Assembly (NCBI GenBank): GCA_001939145.1
Contig: LSRX01000132.1
Location: 555,950 to 619,949 of the forward strand
Reading direction: 5' to 3'
Origin: Symbiodinium microadriaticum
Lineage: Eukaryota; Sar; Dinophyceae; Suessiales; Symbiodiniaceae
Length of the DNA: 64,000 bases
Shown: positions 10,817-20,480 of the stretch, piece after piece
Numbering within the stretch: position 1 is the stretch's first letter
Layout: each line of letters opens with the position of its first letter
Notes under the pieces: generated by a model
Told to the model about the DNA's origin: nothing
Database searches by the model: none
Seen by the model: the letters and a program-made list of their open reading frames with translations, nothing else
Position numbers and translations under genes: made by a program

Positions 10817-11089
10817 CTAGGTTGCGTTACTGCCTCCTGCTTCCACTAATATCGTATAACGGATCCTTTCCGTACAATAGGCTACCCAACATAAGATGTA
10901 CTGCAACTCAAGCATCAGGTAGGTGGGAAGAACTTTGGACAGCTGGGGCATTCCCGGATGATTCTGTGCTCTGTTCGGGGACATACCCCCCAGAATAGCT
11001 GCGGATGAGCTTCGGAGACATGAACGGTCCGGGTCTGTCATGCAACGCTGCTGATTCATAGAACCCCTCTCTGCAATCAGCGCCTCCAT
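10817..11089 (-). CDS. Hypothetical protein, 90 codons
   Basis: The minus frame opens with ATG at 11089 and reads MEALIAERGSMNQQRCMTDP at its start; later blocks include SAAILGGMSPNRAQNHPGMP and QLSKVLPTYLMLELQYIL. The first 65 codons look like protein, whereas the C-terminal part is less convincing and may run past a splice site. An overlapping plus frame of 71 codons exists (10783-10998) but is weaker. No telomere-like motif interrupts the frame. Not recognised. Confidence 0.35.
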   Translation of the reverse strand: MEALIAERGSMNQQRCMTDPDRSCLRSSSAAILGGMSPNRAQNHPGMPQLSKVLPTYLMLELQYILCWVAYCTERIRYTILVEAGGSNAT

Positions 11090-11701
11090 ATATTCGGATC
11101 CTGTTAAACCCCTTTCAAGGTAGGGCCTTACCAGGTAGGGTTTTTAAACATCACGGGTCTGCATTTCCCTTAAAGGATTTGGGATCTCAGAGTTTAGGAA
11201 AGGTTCGACCCTAAAGCCTTCGGGGTTAGGGGCTTCGGGCTTCAGGGTTTAGATCTTACGGTTCACGGGGGTCTTCGGTCGTGAGATTTTGCAGGATCCC
11301 ACGCGCCTATCCCTGACCGCAGAACCGAGAGTTTTAGGGTTTAGCGCTGAGGGGTTTAGGGTCTAGGGCCTAACCCATGACCTCAACATTCCAGGACCCC
11401 ATTTGTACCCTCAAAACGGGGTATACCGTCGCCAAAAAAAATGGGCATGTAGGGTCTGACCGGGAGTAGTTGGAGGGTCTAGCTTTGCTTCCATCATGTG
11501 CAGGGTATGGGCGGTGCAAAGCTATGTAGACAGGCGCAGAAGAATGTTTCCCTTTGCTGGGATTCCTTCCTAAACCCTCAACCCTAAATCCTAGACCCTC
11601 AACCCTAAATCCTAGATCCTAAACATAGACCTCTGCCATGTTCAAGGCATTCGGAGAGAGTCCTCTGCCCATCCGAGCAAGGCTAGTCCTACAAATGCAC
11701 T
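11090..11701. other. Intergenic or intronic, no gene seen
   Basis: Mostly unique sequence with scattered single TTTAGGG units and a small CCCTAAA-type repeat at 11570-11625, where CCTCAACCCTAAATCCTAGA is repeated in tandem. Nothing else was found. Confidence 0.6.
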
Positions 11702-12124
11702 ATGCCTCGTGCACCTTCGCTTGAACAGCGCTCAGTAACAGCCTTGTCGGCAGCTGAGGTTGGGGCTACACAGTTGAGAGCTTTGTGTTGCGAACAGACA
11801 AAACAACAACGACAGACTCGAAGCTTTGCAACTCTACTACTTGACACCCAGACTGGGAACCAAGATTCACAATACAACCAGGTAACCAAACGAGTGCAAA
11901 AGGCATGTGGGATTCGGCCTGGTAGATTAACAAAATACAATGCAACAGATTACCTGCTCGAGCCCCCCGAAGAGAAATCGGTCAAAGCCCTGCCAATACG
12001 CTGTCAAGATGATCATAATCGTCAGATGTCGTTCGCCCTGGACGCGAATTCCAACGCCCTGGACCAGACCCGAAGCTATAAACCTGAACCCAACCTTAAT
12101 GCAGCTTCACGAGCCTCAACATGA
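11702..12124 (+). CDS. Hypothetical protein, 140 aa
   Basis: This is the longest ATG-initiated frame outside the retroelement. It starts MPRAPSLEQRSVTALSAAEV and has a Gln/Arg-rich stretch (CCEQTKQQRQTRSF) near residue 50. The later part (LLEPPEEKSVKALPIRCQDD) is mixed and hydrophilic. The whole interval lacks telomere-like units, unusual for its surroundings. No signal peptide, membrane helix or known motif is visible. A minus frame overlaps its first half and is less protein-like. It could also be an exon continuing upstream. Confidence 0.4.
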   Translation: MPRAPSLEQRSVTALSAAEVGATQLRALCCEQTKQQRQTRSFATLLLDTQTGNQDSQYNQVTKRVQKACGIRPGRLTKYNATDYLLEPPEEKSVKALPIRCQDDHNRQMSFALDANSNALDQTRSYKPEPNLNAASRAST

Positions 12125-12317
12125 TCCCTACTCCTGCTGAGAACTTAATTGGATCACTACTAGACCCCTTGTCGAAGGCCCTTATGGATCCCTGTTGTAC
12201 TCCTTCCTAAGGGCAATTATACAGATAAGCTCTTAGAAGAAAACCTTGCAAAGAACCCCAGCCTTTTGAAACGAATTCTGCCTAGGCTCAACTCCATGAT
12301 TAAAGAAAGGATCCGGG

Positions 12318-12643
12318 NNNNNNNNNNNNNNNNNNNNNNNNNNNNNNNNNNNNNNNNNNNNNNNNNNNNNNNNNNNNNNNNNNNNNNNNNNNNNNNNNNN
12401 NNNNNNNNNNNNNNNNNNNNNNNNNNNNNNNNNNNNNNNNNNNNNNNNNNNNNNNNNNNNNNNNNNNNNNNNNNNNNNNNNNNNNNNNNNNNNNNNNNNN
12501 NNNNNNNNNNNNNNNNNNNNNNNNNNNNNNNNNNNNNNNNNNNNNNNNNNNNNNNNNNNNNNNNNNNNNNNNNNNNNNNNNNNNNNNNNNNNNNNNNNNN
12601 NNNNNNNNNNNNNNNNNNNNNNNNNNNNNNNNNNNNNNNNNNN
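12318..12643. other. Assembly gap (326 N)
   Basis: A run of N adjoins a CAG repeat on its right side. The gap probably marks failure to assemble through the triplet repeat, so its true length and the start of any gene crossing it are unknown. Confidence 0.98.
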
Positions 12644-12646
12644 CAG

Positions 12647-12715
<69 letters not shown>

Positions 12716-12763
12716 CAACAGCAGCAACAACAGCAGCAACAACAACACCACCACCAACAACAA
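12644..12763 (+). repeat. CAG/CAA triplet repeat
   Basis: About 40 triplets of CAG with interspersed CAA and CAC follow the gap. Read on plus this gives polyglutamine with a few histidines; on minus it gives polyleucine. Which strand is coding is not settled here. Confidence 0.95.
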
Positions 12764-12904
12764 GTAGACGTCATTAAAGCTTCTTCGTGGTACGTTAGGG
12801 TTGGCAGGCCTGGGCGCAGACAGGTCCACCTCCCGCACCACGAGACCCGTGACGAAGTCTCCGGCCTCAATGATCACGAGTCGGATACCGCATCACTGCG
12901 CTAG
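12644..12904 (+). CDS. Candidate polyglutamine protein, 5' end in gap
   Basis: The plus frame enters from the gap as a Gln/His run and continues QQVDVIKASSWYVRVGRPGR and RQVHLPHHETRDEVSGLNDH to a TAG at 12902. Polyglutamine is common in eukaryotic regulators, which favours this strand. However, the minus strand over 12770-13060 also reads well: VVVGLAVSFFRKYPGPFLKS upstream, then RLVIIEAGDFVTGLVVREVD, in the same frame but separated by one TGA. Either strand, or neither, may be the gene. Confidence 0.3.
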
Positions 12905-13210
12905 AAGCCTCGTTAAACGATACTGCTTATTTGCTGTGCGATGCTCTCTGGCCCGTGAAAGATCCGATTTGAGGAAAGGTCCAGGGTACTTGCGGAAGAA
13001 GGACACAGCAAGGCCCACAACCACGGTAACAAAAGTGCTTACGGCCGGCCAACCAAATCACTAGTGCATGATGTTATACCATACCGTCATAGTCGCTATA
13101 TCATTATAGACCATGATATACCTCCAAAGGCCCTACTCCCAGTCAAATCAGGGCCCCCTGTATTTCCTACGATCCGGAGACTCATGGCTCATTTGGTTTT
13201 ATCCCTAACC
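12905..13210. other. Possible minus-strand exon; otherwise unassigned
   Basis: Minus-strand bases down to 12897 read as VSTFVTVVVGLAVSFF followed by RKYPGPFLKSDLSRAREHRT, ending at a TGA at 12897-12895 preceded by an acceptor-like GCGCAG. No telomere-like repeats are present. See the polyglutamine entry for the competing interpretation. Confidence 0.3.
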
Positions 13211-13283
13211 CTCCAGGTACCTGCTATATAGGGCCTTATAAGGCCTGAGAGGCTCTAGTACCTTCTATAGTAGGTACCTGGAG
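13211..13283. mobile_element. Hairpin element (family P)
   Basis: CTCCAGGTACCTGCTATA at the left and TATAGTAGGTACCTGGAG at the right are inverted repeats around a 37-base loop. No second copy was recognised in the window. Confidence 0.7.
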
Positions 13284-13659
13284 GGGTAAGGTGATGGTTG
13301 GCGTGCAGGGATGTGTCATGTTTTTTTCCGCGCGGCGGGGGGGGGGGGAGACAGAATTGGATGTGTTGCTAGTGCCTTTTCCAGGGTTGTAGATGTTTGG
13401 GTTTTCGGGACCTTCCACTTAGGGTTGAGTTTCCCCGTCTTGCATTTTGCATTTAAACCCACAGCTACACATAGCCTAGCCTGGGAGTGTAGATGCACAA
13501 GCCTTTCGAAGGCCTTGGCGCCGTCCGACTCGACATGGTTGGTAAGCAGCAACCTCTAATCTCTAACTCTTTAAACATCTTGAAACCACACACCCATCAA
13601 CCCAGGTCCCTCACCCCTCAACCTGTCACCCACGACCCTTAGCCCTGAAATGCTGAACC
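13284..13659. other. Unassigned, possible small plus-strand exon
   Basis: A G-rich run occupies 13335-13348. At 13487-13531 the plus strand reads MHKPFEGLGAVRLDMV between TGTAG and a consensus donor GGTAAGCAG, a possible micro-exon, although the ORFs on both strands are open. Nothing else is evident. Confidence 0.3.
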
Positions 13660-13881
13660 CTATCCAAACCCAGAGACTTGAAGTGAAATGAGAGTCGCAA
13701 AAAGAGAGAATGCTCCATGGTAGTCAAGGTCAAAACATGGAAATACCATGCGCTCCATCGGCTCAGCCTGACCACGAGACAAGCTGACTGCTTCCGCGAC
13801 CGCATGCTCCAGGGTGGCCAGCTTCCATGTAAATACCAATCCACTAGATGTGCTTGGGTAGATTGTTTCACAACTCTCGTC
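13660..13881 (-). CDS. Exon-like frame, unknown protein
   Basis: The minus frame runs 73 codons from an acceptor-like GTGCAG (13886-13881) to TAG at 13662-13660. It reads DESCETIYPSTSSGLVFTWK, then LATLEHAVAEAVSLSRGQAE, then PMERMVFPCFDLDYHGAFSL. Balanced composition, an amphipathic alanine-rich helix and the absence of repeat-derived peptide make this one of the better coding candidates. Other frames over the same bases are less protein-like. It lacks an early methionine and is presumably an internal or terminal exon. A telomere-like run begins 35 bases upstream. Family unknown. Confidence 0.45.
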   Translation of the reverse strand, partial: DESCETIYPSTSSGLVFTWKLATLEHAVAEAVSLSRGQAEPMERMVFPCFDLDYHGAFSLFATLISLQVSGFG

Positions 13882-13916
13882 TGCACTGAACCCCAGATCC
13901 CAAAACCAGAAAACCA

Positions 13917-14420
13917 GGTTTAGGGTTTAGGGCTAAGCCTTTGCGGTTGCACCCCCTTCCGTTAGTCTGTACATTGCACTTGTAAAGGTTGTCGCTGAGC
14001 TCTAAATGCCCCCGACCCCCCCACCCAGCAAAAAAAGGTCCGATTTGGGGTTTAGTAAATCCTAAACCCTAAACCCCTAAACCCCTAGACCCTAAACCTC
14101 TAAACCCTAAACCCAAAGCCCTTAAACCCTAAACCCCTAAACCCCCAAAAAGGACCCTAAAAGGGACCCTAATTTAGACAACTACCCATATAAAGCCCAC
14201 ACACCCTTCATGAACCTGTATCATTTATAGAACCACCCCTGAACCCTACACCCACAACCTTACCCCAAAACCCCAACCCTTAGACCCCTCTTTAAATCCC
14301 CTTAAACTCCCCCGAAACCCAAACCCTAAACCCCCTTAAATTAAACTCCCCACCCCCCCCAAAAAAAATATATATATAATAGTAATAATAAATAAATAAA
14401 TAAATAATAATAACAACACA
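13917..14420. repeat. Telomere-like tracts and AT-rich microsatellite
   Basis: CCCTAAA arrays fill 14050-14165 and 14270-14340. They are followed by an A-rich and (ATAA)n stretch at 14357-14412. No gene is seen. Confidence 0.8.
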
Positions 14421-14421
14421 G

Positions 14422-14509
14422 TCGACTGAGCTCCCCCGGCCGACAGCTTCCGCTGCGGAGGAAGATCCTGAACTTCGATGAAGCCTGCGTTGGAGGCTGT
14501 GGCCTCTAC
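14422..14509 (-). CDS. Exon-like segment beside a hairpin element
   Basis: The minus frame reads VEATASNAGFIEVQDLPPQR and KLSAGGAQS. Immediately upstream in this sense lies family B hairpin 14515-14618, whose end CTATAG could act as a splice acceptor. The opposite strand is also partly open (LPLRRKILNFDEACVGGCGL). Product unknown. Confidence 0.3.
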
Positions 14510-14514
14510 CCCCC

Positions 14515-14618
14515 TACCTATAGTCTCCATTGTAGTTCCTTTTTTTGGTTTAACCACTTCTATATTAAGGATCCTAAAAGGTAACCCCAAAAAGGAACTA
14601 CAATGGAGACTAAAGGTA
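14515..14618. mobile_element. Hairpin element (family B), copy 1
   Basis: TACCTATAGTCTCCATTGTA and TACAATGGAGACTAAAGGTA are its outer arms; inner arms TTCCTTTTT and AAAAAGGAA extend the pairing to about 35 bases. Relatives lie at 30353, 30664 and 44251. The outermost GTACCT and TATAGGTA include GT and AG at positions suited to splicing. Confidence 0.9.
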
Positions 14619-15128
14619 CGTTTAGGCTTCCTTTAAGGGCTTCTACTGCTTCCCAATGCTATTGGGGATATTGCCTAAATAAAGAGTCATGATAATGATT
14701 CAGGGTTAGGCTTTGAGGTCTACTCGGAGGGTCGGGGGACTTAGTAAGTACGTAAGTAATAAATAGAGTTATAAGTACCCTAAAGGGGTCGAAATTGCGG
14801 AATGATGATTATAAGTCTATAAAATTACTACTTGCTAGGCCCGCCGGCCCTCCAAGCATGTTGCCAAGTCGTCTGAGAACCCTATGCCTCAAAAAATTAA
14901 GCCAGCCCCAAATTCCCAGATCCTTTAGAAGCCCTGTAGAAATCCTGAAGAAAATCTTACAACAACCTTCAGAACAAACATGACGCAAACCTCAAACTCT
15001 ACACCCTCTACACCACACCCCTACAGGCACAAACCTAAACCCCAAGAACTCCAAGCCTCAAACGGCCAAGCCTACACCCCAACGCAAAAATGGACACTAG
15101 GATTGGGTTTAGGGTTTAGGGTTTAGGG
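14619..15128. other. Unassigned, then telomere-like run
   Basis: No convincing gene is seen. Bases 15000-15100 are rich in C and A but are not heptameric. A short TTTAGGG run (15107-15128) abuts the exon-like segment that follows. Confidence 0.5.
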
Positions 15129-15222
15129 TCTCCGGGCCGTCGATCTCTGCCCCGATGTTGACGAAGGCGCCAAGCCAGGTCGAGTGAAGGATCACCCCGC
15201 CGACCTGGCCGAGGCGTTGCAA
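15129..15222 (-). CDS. Exon-like segment with S1-domain resemblance
   Basis: The minus frame reads QRLGQVGGVILHSTWLGAFV followed by NIGAEIDGPET. The core GAFVNIGAEIDG resembles the central strand-turn of S1 RNA-binding domains, where GxFVDIG and a following DG are typical; this is a short match and only suggestive. The acceptor side is CTAAAG (15228-15223). The donor side is a CCCTAAA run directly after GGAGA. If correct it is one exon of an RNA-binding or translation-related protein. Confidence 0.35.
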
Positions 15223-15228
15223 CTTTAG

Positions 15229-15685
15229 AGCTTTTTGTGGGGCTTTAAGGGTTTGGGGTTTAGGCTTTAGAGATTTAGGGGTTTAGGGTTTAGGGTTTAA
15301 GGCCGAGGCTTTGCAATTAGAGGTTTATGGTTTACTGTAAGGGAGTTTCAGGGCTTAAGGTTTTAGGGGTTTGGGTTTTATGGTTTAGGCTTTTGGGGTT
15401 TAGCGTTTGGGGCTTTAGGGTTGTCGGTCCTTGGGGGTTTGGGGTTTAGGGATCACGGGATTTCAGGGGTTTGGGTACAACCTCCAAGGATGCGGGCTTA
15501 AGGGTTTAGCAGGGTGTCATATGTTTTGTTGTCTTCTGTCGTTGCAACCTGGGATTCTATAAGGGCTGCTTGAAAACGTCATACGGCTAATTACAGCTAT
15601 TAATGGTTAGGAGGGATTAGGGTATCACATGTTACGGAGATTCGGTGGTGAGAGTAAAACCTGGAGCTTGTGGGTTTAGAGTCTT
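15229..15685. repeat. Degenerate TTTAGGG-rich stretch
   Basis: Loosely spaced TTTAGGG and TTTGGGG variants cover 15240-15450, followed by 200 bases of unique sequence without visible genes. Confidence 0.6.
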
Positions 15686-15813
15686 ATGGGGCAAGTTTCA
15701 ATGTGCGTCCGCTGGCGAAATGCCATTAAAAGTCCCAAATCCTGGATTGCAGGCTCGGGCCTGTGGCTGTTTTTGCACTTCTGGGGGCTAAATGTGTGTC
15801 TCCCCTCTAACTA

Positions 15814-16062
15814 TCAGGATATGAGCCGATGTAGCTCGAGCATGTCATGGCCACACTGTCGGGCACATGAGGCACGACGCAACTGGCGCTGGTTGTTCTG
15901 CATTTGAGCTAACAGCACAGTCTGTCTGCTTTTATGGTCTGCACGCCCCAAAAGCCCCAACACATACTGCCATGGACACAGCGCAGTCGTTGCTAGCTCG
16001 GCAGCCCATGCTAGGGATGACAAGCGGGAACTTGTGTTGCCACACCACTGCAAGACCGCCAC
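15814..16062 (-). CDS. Exon-like frame ending in a stop
   Basis: The minus frame contains SSLAWAAELATTALCPWQYV, LGLLGRADHKSRQTVLLAQM and QNNQRQLRRASCARQCGHDM, ending LELHRLIS and a TGA. Acceptor-like CTTGCAG lies near 16050. The composition, with several Gln/Arg-rich helical stretches, favours coding over the overlapping plus frames. It follows the exon-like segment 16131-16270 on the same strand with a CCCTAAA tract between them, so the two could belong to one gene. Not recognised. Confidence 0.4.
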   Translation of the reverse strand: MAVLQWCGNTSSRLSSLAWAAELATTALCPWQYVLGLLGRADHKSRQTVLLAQMQNNQRQLRRASCARQCGHDMLELHRLIS

Positions 16063-16077
16063 TGCAGCTCACCAACC

Positions 16078-16130
16078 AAAACCCTAAACCCTAAACCCTA
16101 AACCCAAAACCCTAAACCCTAAACCTTAAC
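16078..16130. repeat. CCCTAAA tract between two exon-like segments
   Basis: In minus sense this is GTTAAGGTTTAGGG and onwards, directly after the end of the 16131-16270 segment, so its first bases could be a GT donor. CCAACCA occurs near both ends of the tract, a possible short flanking duplication. Confidence 0.7.
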
Positions 16131-16270
16131 CGTTCCCCAACCATAGAGCCCGTCTCGTCGGAGGCTCCTGTCCTCGAAGCCCCAGGACTTCCAAAGTGCT
16201 GGTCCCAGTAGGGCACCAGAGACCGGCTGAGGGCCTGCACCTCGGCCTCTTTCTGGAAGTGGGAGAGGTT
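16131..16270 (-). CDS. Exon-like segment, unknown protein
   Basis: The minus frame reads NLSHFQKEAEVQALSRSLVP, YWDQHFGSPGASRTGASDET and GSMVGE. The upstream border is CTACTAAG|AAC after a CCCTAAA-like sequence; the downstream border is GAACG|GTTAAGG. The charged helical start and the aromatic YWDQHF block are clearly unlike repeat translation. This is among the most protein-like short segments in the window. No family is recognised. Confidence 0.45.
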
Positions 16271-16473
16271 CTTAGTAGGGTTTAGGAGGGTTTAAGGCGC
16301 AGGGTTCAGGGGTTTAGATGGGTTTAATGTTTGGGGTTCAGGGTTTTAGGGTATGACACCGGCATCTTAAGTGCTGGGATCCCCGGCCCAAGGGGGGTCA
16401 AGCTCCTTAAGATCCTGAGGTTCTACAGCCGAAGCCCGAAACTTGGAAACCAACTCAATCCTTAAAGACCAAA

Positions 16474-16570
16474 AGACCCCTAAAAGCAAAGGCCCTATAC
16501 TCTTATACTATGAATCCCTATATGGTATATGAACCTTAAACCCTTTTAGGGTTCATTTCGTCTTTAAGGA
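16474..16570. mobile_element. Dispersed element (family D), copy 1
   Basis: This segment, from AAAGCAAAGGCCCTATACTC to TTTTAGGGTTCATTTCGTCT, matches two copies near 52012-52112 and 52164-52275, where they are arranged head to head. It contains an internal inverted repeat (TGAATCCCTATATGGTATAT) and ends in GTTCATTTCGTC. Confidence 0.75.
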
Positions 16571-17058
16571 TAGCCTGAACCCTCTAATTAAGAGTAATGT
16601 ATAAGGCATCCCATCACTGTTTGTCATGAAGCCGGTTTCCAACTTTTTGGGGTCCACTCTACAAGCCCGAAACCCTAAACCCTCAACCCTACACCGAAGG
16701 CTACAGCGCTGCAGGTCCCCATGCCCCAGCGCGAACGTGAACCCCAACCCGACCAACCCGAAACAATAAAGCTAGGGTTTAGGGTTTACTAAACGTGAAT
16801 CAACAAACACCAAAGAAGAAACTCTAAACCCTATACACTCTAAAACATCTCTAAACTATATTATAAATAAGCCCCATAAAGCCTAAAAGACTTAGTCCCC
16901 AAAGACCTCCCAAAACCATAATAACAATAGGCAACACTGACGAAACTCTAAACCCGAAGCCCTAACCCCTAGTTACCTAGTTGTTGCAGAGTCTCTCAGG
17001 CAGTCTAAACCCTAAACCCTAAACTCTAAACCCAACAACCCTACCCTAAACCCTAAAC
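16571..17058. repeat. Telomere-like tracts and unique sequence
   Basis: CCCTAAA runs lie at 16670-16690 and 17008-17058, with unique AT-richer sequence between them. No gene is evident. Confidence 0.6.
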
Positions 17059-17110
17059 CTTGCCTTGGATCCCACTGACAGCGCAGTAAGGGTGCGCTGG
17101 CTCCGTGCAC
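17059..17110 (-). CDS. Possible micro-exon bounded by TTAGCCAG and GTTTAGGG
   Basis: In minus sense the 52 bases after TTAGCCAG read VHGASAPLLRCQWDPRQ and end CAAG|GTTTAGGG, so the donor GT would be the first bases of a telomere-like tract. It lies upstream, on the same strand, of the segments at 16131 and 15814. The case rests on splice-like borders and composition. Confidence 0.3.
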
Positions 17111-17475
17111 CTGGCTAAGGCTTACAAGGCTCCAGGGTTTAGGGTTTATAGGGTTTAGGGTTCAGGATGACTGAAGGGGTTCTTCTAGAAGGGCTTCTTT
17201 TCTGGTTATCGGTTTAAGGTAAACCGGTATTGATGGCAAAAAAAGGGTTCGGGGTTCTCAGAAGGCTTCACTTAAGGCTGCCGATAAGGGTTTCATGGGA
17301 CTTCTCTGGGTCTGAATAATTACAGGATGAGTTTCGGGCATTTCAATTTATGATAAAGCGTGGTACAAGGGGTTAGTATTCCTGTTCAGATCTCTACAGT
17401 AGGAGTGTACCTGAACACGTAGATGTGCTTTGACCCCTCTTCAACTTCTCTGTCCGATCTCTTCAAGCTTTCGCT
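17111..17475. other. Unassigned
   Basis: A short TTTAGGG run (17138-17163) is followed by unique sequence. ATTGATGGCAAAAAAAGG and its surroundings show no gene-like features. Confidence 0.5.
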
Positions 17476-17604
17476 ATGCTTGCCTTTAAGGGGTCCTTGT
17501 TCCGGCAAATGCGAAGCAACGCACGTGCGCTCGCGATAGGCCTGGGCTTACAGCTGGGCGACTCCAGTGGTCCAGAGAGCCTTTTCTGCTTTGCCTTCCC
17601 CTAG
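17476..17604 (+). CDS. Small ORF, 42 aa
   Basis: The ATG at 17476 starts MLAFKGSLFRQMRSNARALA, and the frame continues IGLGLQLGDSSGPESLFCFA FP to a TAG. The frame is open a further 14 codons upstream, so it may be a terminal exon. The N-terminal part is basic and helical. Unknown. Confidence 0.25.
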   Translation: MLAFKGSLFRQMRSNARALAIGLGLQLGDSSGPESLFCFAFP

Positions 17605-18335
17605 AAATTCCATATGGGATCTACTTATTCAAGCCATAATGATGCTTCCTACTTTAGGGTCTTTAGGGTTTAGGGAAAAGATAGAAAGTCTACTTTCTAC
17701 TATGTAGGTTTGTAAGTACACTGGACCCAATGAGTTCGGAAGTTCAGAGGCTTAAAGTTAAGCTCAGGGTCCTTCAAGTAGGGAAGTAGGGTTTAGGGTT
17801 TATATAGGGTTTAGGGGCTACACAACCGTGACCCGTGGCACCCATCACCCAGAGCTTTAGAGTACATAACTGTTATGTGGTTCGGCTACGGGTGTCGGTG
17901 CCTAGTATTCTGTAGGTTTGGGGCTACGGGAAATTTTCTGTATTAGGGCTGCTGATGTGTCAACAACGAAGCTCGACGAAACGATCTAAGCGCTGCAGAA
18001 TCCTAGATGGAAGCACCTGGAGGCCTCAGATCCCTCCAATGGTATGAACATAGTATACGGTTTCAGGTTTAGGGTTTAGGGATGTTTAGGGTATATAATG
18101 TACTGCATACGCTAGACAAAGAGGTTCAACTTCGAATTGTATGTGGGGCCAAAATAATGTCGCCGGAGTCCGTGCGCCATTCGGTGAATCCCGAACTCCA
18201 AAACTCTGAACCCAAAACGCTGTAAGCCCTAAACCCCTTGACAACTCCTCCAAACCCCCTAAACTCTACATGAAGGGTTTAGGGTTCAGGGTGTTGGGCT
18301 TTGCAAACCCAAAGCCTACAAAATCCTATACCCCC
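17605..18335. repeat. Sparse telomere-like units, unique sequence
   Basis: Single or double TTTAGGG units appear near 17660, 17790 and 18070. No reading frame is persuasive. Confidence 0.5.
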
Positions 18336-18476
18336 TTAAGGACCTCCGCTCCAAAGCCTACAAAAATCCTATACACTAAACCCTAAAAACCCTAAAAACC
18401 CTAAAAGCCCTAAAACCCTAAACCCTGAACCCTAAACCCTAAACCCTACAAAAATGCTTTAAGGACCTCCGCTCCA
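18336..18476. repeat. CCCTAAA tract flanked by 18-bp perfect direct repeats
   Basis: TTAAGGACCTCCGCTCCA occurs at 18336-18353 and 18459-18476. The left copy belongs to a 42-bp tandem duplication (starting AAAGCCTACAAAATCCTATA at 18311 and at 18353). The tract of CCCTAAA and CCCTAAAAA units lies inside the second unit, between its CCTATAC and TTAAGG blocks, where the first unit has only a few C residues. Confidence 0.85.
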
Positions 18477-19964
18477 CTCTGCCGGCCTTTCTCCGTACCT
18501 TCCACCGCTTGTGCCGGGCTGGACCGTGACCGGCTGGCCTTGGGAGCTCGTATGCTGGATCGAAGGCTTAGGGTTTAGGGTTTAGGGTTTGGGGTTTAGG
18601 GTTTAGGGTTAGGGTTTAGGGCTTAGGGTTCGGGTCTAATGTAAAGGTTCAAGGTTTAGGGCTTAGGGTCTAACGTCAAGGTTTAGGATGAAGCTTCAAA
18701 TTGAATTGGTGTTTAGTTTATACTTCAGAATTCAGTTATTCTGCAGTGGCTCTTAGTCAGCGATGCAGGAATGGGGGTTTAGGGGGTCGGGGTTTGGGGT
18801 TTACAGAAATCTATGCAGCCTCTTCCGGGGCCTCGGCTTTGTCTAAATTTCGACGATGGTTCACCTGCCCGGTTCTTTTGTTCTGGAGGGTTTAGGGTTT
18901 GGGGTTTCAGACTGTGCGTTTTAGCTTCAGGGGGCTTAGAGTTTAGGGTGTATCGGGCTTTGGTTAGGCTTTCCCAGTGCCATATCTTCGTGACTCAGTC
19001 GGAGAGTCGGAGATGCTCTCTAAGGCAGAAACCCACGACAACTGACACCCTGCGCAAGACTGATCGGGATCTTGGATCCTGTTTTCGGGTTTAGGGCTTC
19101 ATGGTCCCGGTTTAGACTTTAGGGTTTCCAGATAAAGGATTTCAATATTGGGACTTGCTAGTATGGTTTCTGCGTCAGAATTGCCCTAAAGCTGTGGTTG
19201 CAGTAAGCACAAGACTTTGACAGTGATGCCGGCGAAAGCCAGTTCTGGGTGCTTGCAACCATTAGAAGGATCGTAAGATACAACGTGCGAAGTAGGGTTT
19301 CTGCAATAGGAATTACTCTTCGAGCGAGTGAAACTAGGCCTGCATGGGTACATGGGCACTTACACTCTGTAGGAGCCCTGCAAAGCGACATATTGCTAAA
19401 CCTCGGAGCTGGGGGTACTTTGGTTAGGGTTTTAGTTTATAGGGTTTATAGGGTTTTTTAGGGTTTAGGCTAGCCCCAAAGCCCTAAACCCCCGCCCTGA
19501 TTGTCATGACAAACCTGACAAGAGCCTTATGAATTGTTGTCGCGTTCAGGAGATAAACACAAGCTGTGAACCCAAACACTGAAGCCTAAAGCCTGTAGCA
19601 AACCCGCAACGGCCCCTTAACCCTAAACCCTAAACCCCTAAACCCCATAAACCTATAAACCTATAAACCCTAAAGCCTTATAGGGTAAGCCCTAAACCAC
19701 TAAAGATGCAGGGCTCCGGACCCAGCAGCGGCCGCTTTTCTTCACCTCTGGCCCCTTGGGCTCCCTGTGGCGCACATGAGTTCAAAATTAGAGTTTAGGG
19801 TTTAGGGCATAGGGCTTAGGGTTCAGGGCATAAGGCTTAGGGTTCAGGGTTTAGGGTTTAGGGTTTAGGGCATAGGGCTTAGGATTCATAAGGCTTCGAG
19901 TTTAGGGTTTATAGAGTTTAGGGGTTAGGGTTTAGGGTTTAGGGTATAGGGTTTGAGGGCTTAC

Positions 19965-20055
19965 CCGGACCCCAAAGAATCTCCAAGAATGTTGGCTCCT
20001 TATTATGATTTCCTTATATAGGTCCTTAAAAAGGTAGGTTCTTTGGGGTCTAGGT
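19965..20055. mobile_element. Hairpin-type element (family H), copy 1
   Basis: GACCCCAAAGAATCT on the left pairs with AGGTTCTTTGGGGTC on the right; the middle contains TTATTATGATTTCCTTATAT. Related copies lie at 24090 and 58998 and a more diverged one at 26408. Confidence 0.7.
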
Positions 20056-20479
20056 AGGGTTGATAGGGCTTTGGGTTTAGGGTTTGGGGTCTATGGGGGT
20101 TTAGGGTTTGGGGTGTAAAGAGCTTCGGAATTTGAGGGCTTAGAGTTTGGGGGTTTAGGATTTGGGAGTAAAATTCCGGGTTTGGGGCTTACAAAACCCT
20201 AAACCCTAAACCGTGGATCTGCTTTTCGGGTGTAGGATTCAAGGCTTGCAGGTCGGATTCGTTTTAGGTTTGGGCCCGAAGCCCTAAAGCCCCAAACCCC
20301 TAAACCCCTAAACCCCCTAAAGCCCTAAACAAAAGCCTAAAACCCTGAACCCCTAAACCCCAAACCCCCAAACCCCTCCAAAACCTCGCAAAAAAAAACC
20401 CTAAACCCCCTAAAATCCCCAAATTTCAAAACCCCCCAAACCCCAAACCCTTAAAGCCCTTGCGATTTGGGGCTTCCGG

Positions 20480-20480
20480 N
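20480..20480. other. Single ambiguous base at a strand-switch point
   Basis: One N separates a CCCTAAA-rich stretch on its left from a TTTAGGG-rich stretch on its right, a large inverted arrangement of degenerate telomere units. It may mark a join made by the assembler. Confidence 0.9.
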
